DNA from: Gamarada debralockiae
Lineage: Eukaryota; Ascomycota; Leotiomycetes; Helotiales; Hyphodiscaceae
Assembly (NCBI GenBank): GCA_002803225.1
Contig: NXFV01000964.1
Span: 1-64,000, forward strand
Length of the DNA: 64,000 nucleotides
Reading direction: 5' to 3'
Within the stretch, counting starts at the first letter, position 1, and the number at the start of each line of letters is the position of its first letter. Under the pieces are notes generated by a model. It worked only from the letters and a program-made list of their open reading frames with translations. It ran no database searches and was not told the origin of the DNA. Position numbers and translations under genes: made by a program. Of this stretch, positions 46,387 through 57,173 are shown piece by piece.

Positions 46387-48595
46387 ATGGCCCCAAGGGT
46401 CTCCGCAGCAATCGCCGGCGTTGCCTTCGAGGTCCTAAGTAAGTTGCGATTCAAGGCGTCTGAGAATATGGACAGCAGCTAAGGAGGTTTCCACTATAGG
46501 GAGAGCAACAGAAGACGATGGCGAAGATGGTAGGATACCCCAATACAAGTTGCAGAAGTGGGGACTGATTGAGGAATAGGACCCGATTCATCGCAGATGG
46601 AGATCTTCTCATCATGGGCGCTCTTCATTATGATCATGCTGCTCATCACCGCCCTATTTACGAGTTACATGCTTCAGCAGAAGAAGGTGGAAGCTGTGCA
46701 CGAGACGGTCATATCCATATTTGCTGGTAAGGGAACTAATAGTCTGGTGTCTGGAGACATACTGATAATCCCCTAGGTATGACAGTTGGCCTCATCCTGC
46801 GGGTTAGCACCGGAACTTCGATCCAAAATTTGGTAACCTTCGACTACCAAATCTTCTTCAACCTCCTCCTACCACCGATTATTCTAGGCTCCGGATACGA
46901 ATTGCATCAGGCGAATTTCTTTAGGAACATTGGGACAATCTTGACATTCGCATTTGCTGGGACATTCATATCTGCCATAGTACTGGGATTGATCTTGTGG
47001 CTATACACACGCATTCCGCTTGATGGCTTTGAATTGACGTTGGTGGATGCCATCTCAGTTGGAGCAACACTCTCAGCTACCGATCCTGTAACCATTCTCG
47101 CGATTTTCAACACCTACAAAGTCGATCCGAAGCTCTATACTGTCATCTTCGGCGAATCTATTCTCAACGATGCAGTTGCCATTGTGCTGTTCGAGACCGC
47201 GCAACGTACCAAAGAAAGAGGTGATGCTGGAACATTGGGCTTCATCTCCGTGTTGGAAGGTGTGGGCTTCTTCTTGGCCGTCTTCTTTGGCAGCTTGGTC
47301 ATCGGAGTAGTAGTGGGCGTTGGAACGGCGTTGGGTTTGAAATACACCTACGTCAGAAGATTCCCCAAGATCGAGAGCTGTTTGATTATTTTGATCGCCT
47401 ATGCCAGCTATTTCTTGTCAAATGGTTTGCACATGTCCGGTAAGAACTGCACATCTCCCTCTTTGAACTGTGCTGATAATTTGCAGGAATTGTCACTCTC
47501 CTTTTCTGTGGAATCTCGCTGAAGCATTACGCATATTACAACATGTCTCGCCGAACACAACTCACCACGAAATACCTTTTCCAAGTTCTTGCCCAATTAT
47601 CTGAAAATTTCATATTCATCTACCTTGGATTGTCACTATTTACGGAGAGCAAGATGGAATTCAAGCCTTTGTTCATCATTGTAACGATTATTGGCATTTG
47701 CGTTGCAAGATGGGTGGCGGTATTCCCACTCTCGAGAACGATCAATTGGGTGATCAGATACAAGGCGAAGAAACGAGGTAGGGAGGTTGCAGACGAGCTG
47801 CCATACAACTACCAAGCCATGTTGTTCTGGGCTGGATTGCGTGGAGCAGTCGGGGTGGCTTTGGCAGCAGGAATGACTGGAAACAACGCTTGGGCTTTGA
47901 AAGCGACAGTTTTGGTGGTTGTAGTGCTGACAGTCATTATATTCGGAGGAACCACAGCCCGAATGCTCGAAATACTGGGTATCAAGACTGGTGTGGTTGA
48001 GGAGATCGACAGCGACGACGAATTCGATATCGAGGCTGTTTCAGGAGGCTCTTATTACAAGCACGCTGGGACTGCAATTGGCCATGATCCGAGACGAGGA
48101 AACGGATCAGTCGCGTTGGATGCTCTGCGAAGTAACGGCAACGGCCGAGGCCCTGAACGAGGCACGTATGTCAGTGGGAACGCCAGCCCACATAATAGAC
48201 CCTCGAGTCTCAGCAGAAAAGGTTCTACGAATGGAAGAGGACGCAACGAGAGTGAGCAGGAACTGCTTCGCACACCAAGCACTCTGAGCGATGATGAGGT
48301 AGATGTCGAAAGCGATACTTCCGATCTACCCCCTGCGGCGAAACGATCACCGAAGAGAAAGCCAACACCGCAACCAGACGATGGCGATATTGGCACACCA
48401 TACCCAACATCTGGGAGTGCCAGCAACACAGATACCCCGCATATGACAGCTTCAGGTGCTATTAGCCAGCTTCTTCATGGGACAGTGGAGGATCATGCTG
48501 CGTGGTTCAAGCAGCTGGACGAAGGATTCATCAAGCCGAAATTGTTGCTTGATGGAGGCAAAGGCGGTCGTCATGGCGGACCGAGTGGGAGTTGA
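46387..48595 (+). CDS. NHX1: Endosomal/vacuolar Na+(K+)/H+ exchanger, NHX type
   Basis: Cation/proton antiporter of the CPA1 family; yeast Nhx1 acts in the late endosome in pH control, ion tolerance and vesicle sorting. Exons 46387-46438, 46500-46529, 46580-46726, 46777-47439 and 47487-48595 join in phase to 666 residues. Hydrophobic helices start at about residue 40 (WALFIMIMLLITALFTSYML). The core shows FFNLLLPPIILGSGYEL, the ion-binding segment ATDPVTILAIF and the FGESILNDAVAIVLFE helix typical of NHE/NHX exchangers, then GLRGAVGVALA near the end of the membrane domain. The tail of about 180 residues is hydrophilic, Ser/Gly/Arg-rich, and ends with a conserved-looking HAAWFKQLDEGFIKPKLLL motif. 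The second exon is only 30 nt. Confidence 0.94.
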
Positions 48596-49123
48596 TTTTA
48601 ATACCATGGGAAAAGCACCAAGCGCTGGATAAGGCATGAATGGAGTTCAGGGTGTACAACAGGAAATATCATAGGCACGGTTGTATGTCGATGCGGGCAT
48701 AGAATATAGATTTGAGAATTCAAGCATGTTCTCTTTGATACTGACTTTAAGCCGCCTCTTTCTTGCCTCACAGGAAGTCAGACTGATATCATGTGTTGTA
48801 AGCAAAGCTCAACCCCGCCTTTTCAGGGCCGACCGAGCCGATACTCATCTCCCTCAAGTGGCTTTGACGAAGAAACCGAGTTGGAGTTGATGAGAAATCT
48901 TGAATCGAGATATTCGGTAAAAGAACGGTCCGAGATCTCAACCTCGGCACATCAGCCTTGTCAGCTTACGCACTTGTACAAAACAGCACAAAGCAACATC
49001 CATGAATACAGTACTGGCTCCGGTCACTTCAACAGATGAAAGTCACGAGTCTCTTTTCCATTGGCCTCAAAATCTGCGCCAAAATCCCTATTAGAGTTCT
49101 TGAAAGACTAAAAGCGGGTTAAA
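48596..49123. other. Intergenic, nothing recognised
   Basis: 3' flank of the exchanger gene and 5' flank of the hydrolase gene. The short frames here are unassigned. Confidence 0.45.
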
Positions 49124-50173
49124 GTGCCTGTGTCACTCTCCTCACCACCCCCCATCGTCAAAATGTTTATCCCAACACCAAACAAGAAGCTCACCCTCCC
49201 ATCCGGAACCCACTACGCTTATATACACTACGCGCCGACGAAGTCCAGACCAACTCTCCTTTTCCTCCACGGCTTCCCTTCCACATCGCACGATTGGCGT
49301 CATCAAATAACCCATTTCCGCTCTCAAGGGTACGGAATCATTGCCCCTGATCTGCTCGGATATGGTGGCTCCTCTAAACCCCTTACCCCAGAAGCGTACC
49401 TAGGCTCTATCATGTCCGCCGACATCATCCAAATCCTTGATCACGAGAAGATCACAGGGAGGCTCATCGGGATAGGCCATGATTGGGGCTCCTACTTGCT
49501 GTCTCAATTAGCATTCCGGTATCCCGAGCGCTTCGACAAATTCGTCTTCATGAGCGTGGCCTATTCTCCACCAGGAAGAGCAATGGATGTGGAGACAATT
49601 AATAAAGCGACTCGGAGGCTTATGGGGTTCGAGCAATTCGGATATTGGCTTTTCCTAACAGAAGATGGCGCGGGGAAGGTCATTGGCGACCACTGGGAAT
49701 CATTCTTCAGCGTTGTCTACCCCGCCAACCCATCTATCTGGAAAACTGCTTTCGCTCCTATCGATGGTCTAAAATCCTTCTTAACCAGCAGATCACTCAC
49801 ACACATCGCGTCTTACATCTCGGAAGAAGAAAAGGAACATCATCACAAGGTGTTTGGGGATGATTATTCTGCGTGTGTGAATTGGTATAAACGCGGAATC
49901 AGAAACCTTGGGGTGGATGAGGAGAAGGCGATGTTGGAACGGGGAGAGATTAAGAGCAAGATTGGGAAAGAGACGCTTATGATTACGGGGTTGAAGGACG
50001 TTGTTTCGGGAGCGGATAGGGCGAGGGTTAGTATGATGGGGGGTGTAGAAAGGGGGTGTTTAAGGGTTGTAGATTTGGATGCTGGGCACTGGATTATGCT
50101 TGAGCAGAAGGAGGAGACGAATAAGGTTTTGGGAGAGTTTTTTGAGGGGGTGAGTGTTAGGTCTGTCTTATGA
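49124..50173 (+). CDS. Alpha/beta hydrolase, epoxide hydrolase-like
   Basis: A single-exon gene with 349 residues if the first ATG is used; the Met 13 codons later (49163) is equally plausible. The fold is the epoxide-hydrolase/haloalkane-dehalogenase type: oxyanion motif LFLHGFPSTSHDWR (about 46-59), APDLLGYGGSSKP (about 74-86), nucleophile Asp120 in GIGHDWGSYLLSQL, and the catalytic His322 in DAGHWIMLEQ. A cap region with several Tyr residues (about 160-240) could supply the ring-opening tyrosines. Soluble epoxide hydrolase activity on lipid epoxides or xenobiotics is expected by family. There is no signal peptide or lesion, and the substrate is unknown. Confidence 0.88.
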   Translation: MPVSLSSPPPIVKMFIPTPNKKLTLPSGTHYAYIHYAPTKSRPTLLFLHGFPSTSHDWRHQITHFRSQGYGIIAPDLLGYGGSSKPLTPEAYLGSIMSADIIQILDHEKITGRLIGIGHDWGSYLLSQLAFRYPERFDKFVFMSVAYSPPGRAMDVETINKATRRLMGFEQFGYWLFLTEDGAGKVIGDHWESFFSVVYPANPSIWKTAFAPIDGLKSFLTSRSLTHIASYISEEEKEHHHKVFGDDYSACVNWYKRGIRNLGVDEEKAMLERGEIKSKIGKETLMITGLKDVVSGADRARVSMMGGVERGCLRVVDLDAGHWIMLEQKEETNKVLGEFFEGVSVRSVL

Positions 50174-50290
50174 TGGAGAGTGCCAGCAATCAAAGTTGAG
50201 ATATAATTTGCAACGGCAAGTGTATTTCAAGCCTTCGCCAACTCGCTGTTGTGTTGCACATAACCCGCTTTGTTGACAAGACTGCCAAAC

Positions 50291-53190
50291 CTAACTCCTG
50301 AATTCTGCTTGTTGATTGTGCTTCTTTGTCTTTCGCCACGCCTGGTAGTCTGTGGTTACTAACCCATGCGTCTCTTGCATCTTCATACACTTTGCGTGAC
50401 TCCTAATCTCTATGTAAAGCCGTGTCATCTTTGAGGTCTCCCTTAGCAGGGATCTTCCCAGCACCTCTTTATTAAATTCTCCGAACAACTTTCCGGGCTC
50501 GTACTTGGAAGTATCAAAGACCTTCTCTCTGATCATCGCTTTGAGATCGTAGTGCCAGTTGAGCATGTTGATAAACAGGGTGAAATGCCGAGGCTCTGTG
50601 ACCTTGGTGGGGTATGATCCATATATCTTGGCGAACCCCTCTCTCTCTCGCAAGTGATGCCATACGAGTCCCGCCTATGCCCCAAAACGTCCTCGTCGTA
50701 TAGAAGATGTCAGCCAATACATTTCCATTATGGACACTTTTGTTTCCTCGCTCGATGATAGAATCTTTTTCTCCTTGCTTTGTTTTCGATCAAAGTGGTC
50801 TCGAGAAGTCGATTGCGAACGTGGATGCCGATTTTGACGAAAGGGTCTAGCTTCATGCTTTGGCATTCCACTGCTGATTTCATCTTCCCTTTATCCTTTT
50901 GAATTGCGCTGGATAGTGCTTCTGCGTGTTCGGCTTCGAGGCCTTCTGATCTTGATTTCGTGATCGTGACAGGTATCGAGGTTCCTCTTGATTTGTGGAC
51001 TTGAGTCTGTCGTGCTCAGCAACCCGGTACTGCATGACTTTCTGAGCCACCTGAAGGTTTTGGCAGCACAGCGATCAGTCAGTCTTGTCATCGAGGCTCA
51101 TGTTTCCAGGGAAGATGGCCCAATGCTCGTTTGGATTGGCTTCCGCAAGCTTGAGACCCCGCTCCTCGTCAGACGCCATATGTTCCAGCGACTTGTTCCA
51201 GGTTACTATGGAGTTCTTCCAAAGCAGCTTTGTTCTCCTTCTTTGCCTTCTTGAGCTCCCGTTTAAGATTTGTGTCCACTGCCTTAAGTTGCTTCTCAAA
51301 TTCCGCCCTTGATTCCGATTGCGTTCTCCCCAGACTGCTCAGTTGGTCACTCTTCAGGTCGTGTCGTCTTTGTAGAGCAGGTTCCTCAGATTGATTCTTC
51401 GTTTCCAGTTCGGCTTGTTCTTCTCTAAGGATTTGACTTTGTCTCGAAGCATCGCGGTTTCTCTGACCAGCTCCACACAACATGACTCAGACGCTTCGAG
51501 CTTTGCAGTGAAGCTGTCGATCTCCCTGTCACGAGTTTGGAGTTTGCCTTCCCCCACTCTGGTGGATCATGACTTCTTCGGTATTCCCGTCTCCATCGCG
51601 ACTTTCTTTCTTCTCTGCCATCTTATCCTCGTTCTTAGCCATCTATATTTCCTCCCACTCCTTCAAAGCTGTCTCATTCTCCGTGATCATTGATGCAAGT
51701 CCGTTTGTTAGACTAGCGATAGAGGCTTCAGAGTTCTCCACTGCCTTCTCCAAACCTTGCTTTCTGACCCTTGGCACGAATTTTCTCTTCAAATTCCAAC
51801 ATTCCAATACCAATCTCGAGAAGTGATGCTTTGCTCTTCAGAGCCTTCACTTCTGCTTTGGAAGCCTGATGACCGCACTGGGATAATTCAACTTCTCGAA
51901 ATATCTTTGTATCTCTCGGTTTTATGTGGCCACTGTACCTCTCCCGCTTCGAAGATCTCCTTGAGTTTCGATTGTCGTGCCTGGAGCTCAGAAGCATTAT
52001 TGTTCGCAGCTTCGAAAGTAGTCTCCAATTTCTCTAGGTACACTTCTTTCCTGTTCTCTTTGCTTCTCGGCCTCTATGGAAGGCTTGGAGTGGCGGAGGA
52101 AACTCCAAAACCTTGTCAGGGGTTCCGATATCGATACCTGACGCTCAGCCCCCTCTCCCTTGATTTAATGGCTTTCAATACGTGGTAGAAGTCGTCTTTG
52201 CTTTGCGTGATGATTGCGGACGGCATCGTCCTTAACCACACTCTCTGTTGCATTTACAAACCACGTCCCTTTCTCAAGTAGCTGGCCCAACTTTCAACTT
52301 CACAATTTCCGTCTTGAATCGAAATTTCTTATCCAGTCTCTTGACTTTCTCCTCCCTTTCTTGAATACTGCCCTTGAGTCCTTGTGACGCCCGCTCTTAC
52401 CGATCGTTTGCTGCTCTGCGAATTATTACTTCTCTCTCTGCATCTTGGCTTGCTTCGATATATGAAGACAGTGTGGTTTCCTTGGCCTTGGCGGTGACCT
52501 TCGCGGCATGTATTTCAGAGTCTCTACATTCCGTTTTCTTCTGCGCAAGAAGGTGCTGGAGATTGTCGCATCGCTTTTGCATATCTAGGATTTTCAACAT
52601 GCCAGACCTTGCAGCTTTGAGCGAGACCTCTAGCTCTTTCAATTCTTGTTCTCTATCTTGTATCTCTTCTTCGACATCTTTGAACTTAAGTTCCTGTTCG
52701 ATCGCTTCTCAGACTCTCTTCTCCGCCTTCGTTCCTCGCAATCGTTATCTGTGGTGGGTACCTTGTTGCGAAATTTAGCCGCTCAGAATGAGGTTGTCAG
52801 ACTGGTTGATGTGCCTTCAATAGTAAGAAAGTTGCGTAACAAATAGAAGGGCTACCCACTTGTAGAAGTGGTGTTAAAAATTCACTTGTCACATCGCTTC
52901 ATGACGCCTTCTTTCCGCAACTCCTCCCAAATTCCTCTCCATCTCCACTTCAACACACTTAACAAACGTTCCAGCATTGGAGACCCTGGCGTATTTGTTA
53001 TATCTAACTGGCAATACATCCTTTTGCAAGCGATCAATCCACCATTTTCCCTATTCTACCTCTCCAGGTTTGCCGCAAACACTTCACTTTCGCGAGCAAA
53101 AACGTGGTTCACGTGCTCAACACTATTGAGCCAATCTGACAAGCTGTTCACCCTCTCTAAGAACACAGTTAACCTTGAGATAGTCTGATC
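50291..53190 (-). pseudogene. Decayed large coiled-coil protein gene
   Basis: Over almost 3 kb of the minus strand, segments in all three frames encode heptad-like, Lys/Glu/Gln-rich helices. Examples are a FLERVNSLSDWLNSVEHVNH piece near 53150, a KELEVSLKAARSGMLKILDM piece with an adjacent QKKTECRDSEIHAAKVTAKA piece at 52642-52397, and an ILREEQAELETKNQSEEPAL piece with a FEKQLKAVDTNLKRELKKAK piece at 51483-51169. A last open piece at 50653-50291 (FINMLNWHYDLKAMIREKVF) is more globular. The frame changes many times without matching introns. A long filament-type protein is inferred; no family can be named. Confidence 0.5.
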
Positions 53191-53251
53191 CTGCCCCTCA
53201 ATCATTCATCACACTTGAACAAATCAGAAGTTTATCATTGACACCCGCAAA

Positions 53252-54363
53252 TATGGCTCCCGCGGCTCAAATCCAAGTACCCAAACTCGACTTTGAGGCT
53301 GAGCTTGCCAAGCACCAAGTCAGAACGGCTCTGTTTGTAGTGTCCTCCAATCAAAGAGGAGCTCGAGACCTGCAAGGCCGAGTTAGAGCAGAAGAAGTCA
53401 GCTATTTCGGAGAGTCTTTCCCAAGTACAAAGCTTGATGGAAAGAATTAGAGTCATGGAGTTGTAAGCTGCTGCCCTGAAGACCAAGCATGGAGAAAACC
53501 AGGATCAGTGGATTGGAAAAGGAATCACGGGTCAGCAGATTCTCTTTACCCCGCACACCGAAGGCATAACGCAACAGCAACTCGCACACGCCACTATGCT
53601 GGCCAAGCAGAATGCCATACTCTTGGAGGAGCAGCACGAGCTATGGAGGCTCGCGACTGCCATGGATAAGCATAGAGCCACTGTGAAATGGCTTAAAGAG
53701 GACGCAAGAACAATTAAGAGATGCCATCCTCCTTTGAAGCTAAGAATCCCGACCTTGGAAGGTAAATATCGAGCAGCGGAGAGACAGTGGCTTAAGGATT
53801 GGGAAGAGAACCACTTCAAAGACAAGGAGAGAATCATCCATCTCGAGGGAATGATGACTGAGACCAATTATTTTCAATCTCAGAAAATTAGCGATCTTGA
53901 GAAGGACAATAAATTCCTCAAGAAGAGATCCGGATCATCGAGTTGGGCAGCATGGTCACTAGCTACGCACTGGCACAGGCTTCTCGTATTATTGAGCAAG
54001 ATAATGGCATCGAATGGCCATGGTACAAGGAACACTACGGTTTTACTCCTGAATTTGTTTGGGTCGTCTTCCGCTCCAACCCAGACTACATCAAAATCCT
54101 TGACTAGCATAGGCCATGAAATATTTCTACTTGTCGTCGGGCAAGGACCTCTATGCCACAAACTTCGGTAGAGATTTTCATTCTCTAAGAAACCAAATCC
54201 ACCAGCGGGTTTAGGACTGGAAGGAGACAGATTTTATGATTCCTCCAGAGCTCTCATTCCTTATCCCGGACTATCGAGGAGTTAAGCTCTTTGCGAATTC
54301 GGAAGGTGCTTATGAACTCGTGCTTCAGCAGTACAAGAAGTCCGGCAAGGATTCCAACTAACA
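53252..54363 (+). pseudogene. Decayed coiled-coil protein gene, head-to-head with the previous one
   Basis: From an ATG at 53252 (MAPAAQIQVPKLDFEAELAK) the frame stops at about 53450, after a shift near 53330. A long second frame from about 53590 encodes coiled helices (NAILLEEQHELWRLATAMDK, KDKERIIHLEGMMTETNYFQ). Near 53930 it shifts to a frame with ELGSMVTSYALAQASRIIEQ and a conserved-looking YKEHYGFTPEFVWVVFRSNP block. That frame meets TAG at about 54105, and the next piece meets TAG inside QRV-DWKETD near 54212, a possible CAG to TAG change. The last piece ends SGKDSN at 54363. The order of pieces is gene-like and the lesions argue for decay. No family is recognised. Confidence 0.5.
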
Positions 54364-54915
54364 ACTGGTAAGGTTTCCAAAATATACATCAGGGACGTGA
54401 GAGTATTAATGTTGACATGTTGTCCTAGAGATTCCAGCGCTTGAACCAAATTGAACAATTAGAATTCGAATCATTCAACGGCATTGAACGAATACCTCCA
54501 AGCCAACACCACAACCCCCCACCCAAGTACGCTTTCCGCTTCTTCTCAACCTCTACACTTTTACGAACTATTCCATTCGGTACACCTTATGATGCATCCC
54601 GGGCACGACTTTGAGAGAAAGCATTGAAGGGAGCCGGAGGTTATCGTGGAACTCTCCACCTTTTCCAACACAATGCTGGACCGAAGACTTTAGATAGATA
54701 CCTCCAAGTTCATCTCTCTCAAAATCTTGAACTAGCTGAAGAACAGAGATATCGAAAACTTGAAAACTTCCATTATCTCGCACTTCCTTCACGCGAACAA
54801 AATAAAATAAGTGGTCTTAATCTCAGTTTCTGCAATATTCAAAACTCACAAAGCAGGTACTACATTTCTCCTTCAAAAGCCCCCAAAAATCCCCTCTCAA
54901 ATGACATCTTCTGCG
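54364..54915. other. Intergenic, nothing recognised
   Basis: Spacer between a decayed gene and the stop of the beta-lactamase-like gene. No feature is seen. Confidence 0.4.
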
Positions 54916-56326
54916 TCAACCTTGGTAAACAGCAGCCTCAACCTGAGCCCAAAGGCCCATAACCTGAGCATCTACTTCTCATTAGGATCAACCTCATTCC
55001 CACAAACTCAGGAAACTCACCAGCAAACGGCAAAATCTGACTAGCAACCATCCCACCAACACCCCGTTCCCTATCCGCCCACCAAAACAAATTCGGCAAA
55101 CCAGCCCAAAATCCAGTATTCCTGCCCCTCCCCGTGGCACCCTCACTAATTGTCAACATAAACGTCAAACCCCAACCCTGAGGCTGGTCATGAGGTTGCG
55201 GATACAGTTCTGCAATCTCATTCGTGAGTTCCGGGGTAGCAGCCTGGATCTTCTCTCTCCCAAAATTCGGAAGATTAGGGATCTGGTTTTCAAACATCTG
55301 CTGTACCGTCTCGGGTTTGAGGATTTGGGCGCCTGTGGTGGGGGATTTCCCGTCGTTAAGGAGCATGGCAATGACCTTGACGTACTCTTTGGGAGCAGCA
55401 AAACAGCCTGCGCCTGCGGAGTTGAGGATTGAACGCTGTTCAGCGGATCCGGGCTCCGTGATGAGAGGCATGCGGAGGAGGTGCTCGCAGGGTGTGAGGG
55501 TTCCGTCGGCGGCGCGCTGAGACATATGAACGAGTTTTGATTTCATCTCGGCGGTGGGGAAGAAAGAGATGTTTTGGATGCCGAGGGGGGCGAAGATGTG
55601 CTTTTGGAAGTAGTCGTTTAGGGACATGCCACTTGCTCTTTCGGCCATGATGCCGGCCCAGTCGATGTTGGTCTTTCCGATATTAGATCTGATCATTTGC
55701 AGCGTGAAAAAGGGGTGTTACTTACCCCATAGTTGAACTTAGTCCCAGGCTCAAAGAGCAAAGGAGAGAACACATCCTCGACACGTCCAGAAAACTCATC
55801 AATACCAATCGGATGTCCAAGCTTTCTAATTTCAGGATTGAAGAAAGTGTATCCAAAGCCAGCTGTATGACTCAACAACATCCTCAGAGTAATCCTCTTT
55901 GTCTTTTCCACCAGAATCGGCTTATTATTCTCATCAAAACCCTTCAGAATCTTAACAACCTTCAACTCCGGACACAGTCTCTCCGCCAAATCAGCATCAT
56001 CCAAAGCTAGTTTCCCCTGCTCAACAAGTTGCATACACGCTATACCTCCAATCATCTTCGTGCAGCTTGCGATCCAGAATACGGAGTCCAAAGTCATGGG
56101 CTCGTTGGTGTCCACGCCTCGTTTGCCCGAGGCATAAGAGATGATTTCTTCGCCATTCTTGTTGACGGCGCAGAAGACGAAGCCCGGGATTTGAGTCTTG
56201 GGATTTGAGGTCGCTGCGTCGATAGCTAGGAGTTGTTAGCTTTGGGGACCGGTGGGTGAAGGGTAAAGGAGGGGTACTTTTGCGGATGTTAGAGGCGCCT
56301 TCGTCGCTGATCTTGTAACCTGCCAT
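54916..56326 (-). CDS. Class C beta-lactamase-like serine esterase (LovD/EstB type)
   Basis: Exons 56278-56326, 55726-56225, 55021-55672 and 54916-54971 join in phase to 418 residues, close to the length of LovD-type transesterases. The catalytic SxxK motif is S70-C-T-K73 in WIASCTKMIGG. The tyrosine of the second motif is probably Y182 in KFNYGTNIDWAGIM, split by the second intron. A WGLTFM...GRNTGFWAGLPNLFWW block matches the third region of the family. Such proteins act as esterases, acyltransferases or peptidases, not antibiotic-resistance enzymes, in fungi. The last intron's acceptor was chosen as GTAG before ATGCTC because it yields an FADAQVMGLWAQVEAAVYQ ending typical of the family. 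No signal peptide is seen, so the enzyme is probably cytosolic. No biosynthetic cluster lies next to it. Confidence 0.88.
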
Positions 56327-57173
56327 GATTGTGATGCTACAATTGTTTCAACTGAGAGCTATACTTTAAAAATACTGATTCAGGTAAGAAACATACGTGG
56401 TGCCCATGGAAATACCTCCTGAGATCCGACCGCGTGGTCTCCTTTGTTGCGATCTACCGCGGGGTAGCTCGGATGCGGGGTTGCGGGGTCGATACCACTT
56501 GGGACGAACTCCAATCGATCTTCCATCCCGCCTTCGAGCCTACCAATAGAACCATGCAAAAGAATTTCATAAAGGTTAGTCAAGTCTTGGTCCTCTTGAA
56601 ATGAATTGAGAGGGTCGAAATGAGGCTAGGTTGTGTGGATCTGCCAAACCTTGCATCTTGAGGGCCACGTACCGCTGCGTCAACGAATCGCCTCTTTTTG
56701 GTTCGGTAGACCGGAAGTAGGTCCGTTATTATGGAGATAACTTCAGGTCTATGGTTTGATAAAATATGGGATTTGGCACTTGCCTATCAACGTGCTTTGG
56801 AGTGAGAGTTTATGATGGTTAAGTTTGTTTGAGTGATAAGACGATAGGTAAGGGTCGGCCGAAGCTGGTTGGGAAGAATCAACGTGAATAAAGAAATGCC
56901 AGAAGCCACTAAGAAAGTACGGTATTGAAATTGGAACTGCACCTATTCTATTATGGTATCTTCTATCGGCTTACCCATCTCTAAGTCTATGCCATGAAGG
57001 GAAACCAAGGTCAAGATTCTCATGACACCCTTCTCTATGAAATCTATCTCGCGTCCGGAAGAACGCCAGACATGAGCACGACAACGGTGCTCCCCGCTGC
57101 CATGATCGCAACTACCGCAGTAGCTCTGCATCACTCTATGAGTAAATCATCTCCTTCCAGAGTAAAACTTCAC
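56327..57173. other. Intergenic, upstream of the beta-lactamase-like gene
   Basis: Holds that gene's promoter and the 3' flank of the sugar porter. A short frame at 56994-57257 (+) overlaps the porter's 3' end and is not supported. Confidence 0.45.

Noticed and set aside
54916..56326. Beta-lactamase-like gene as antibiotic resistance or as part of a statin-like gene cluster
   Set aside because: Fungal class C-like proteins are usually esterases or transesterases, and no polyketide synthase or other cluster gene lies nearby.
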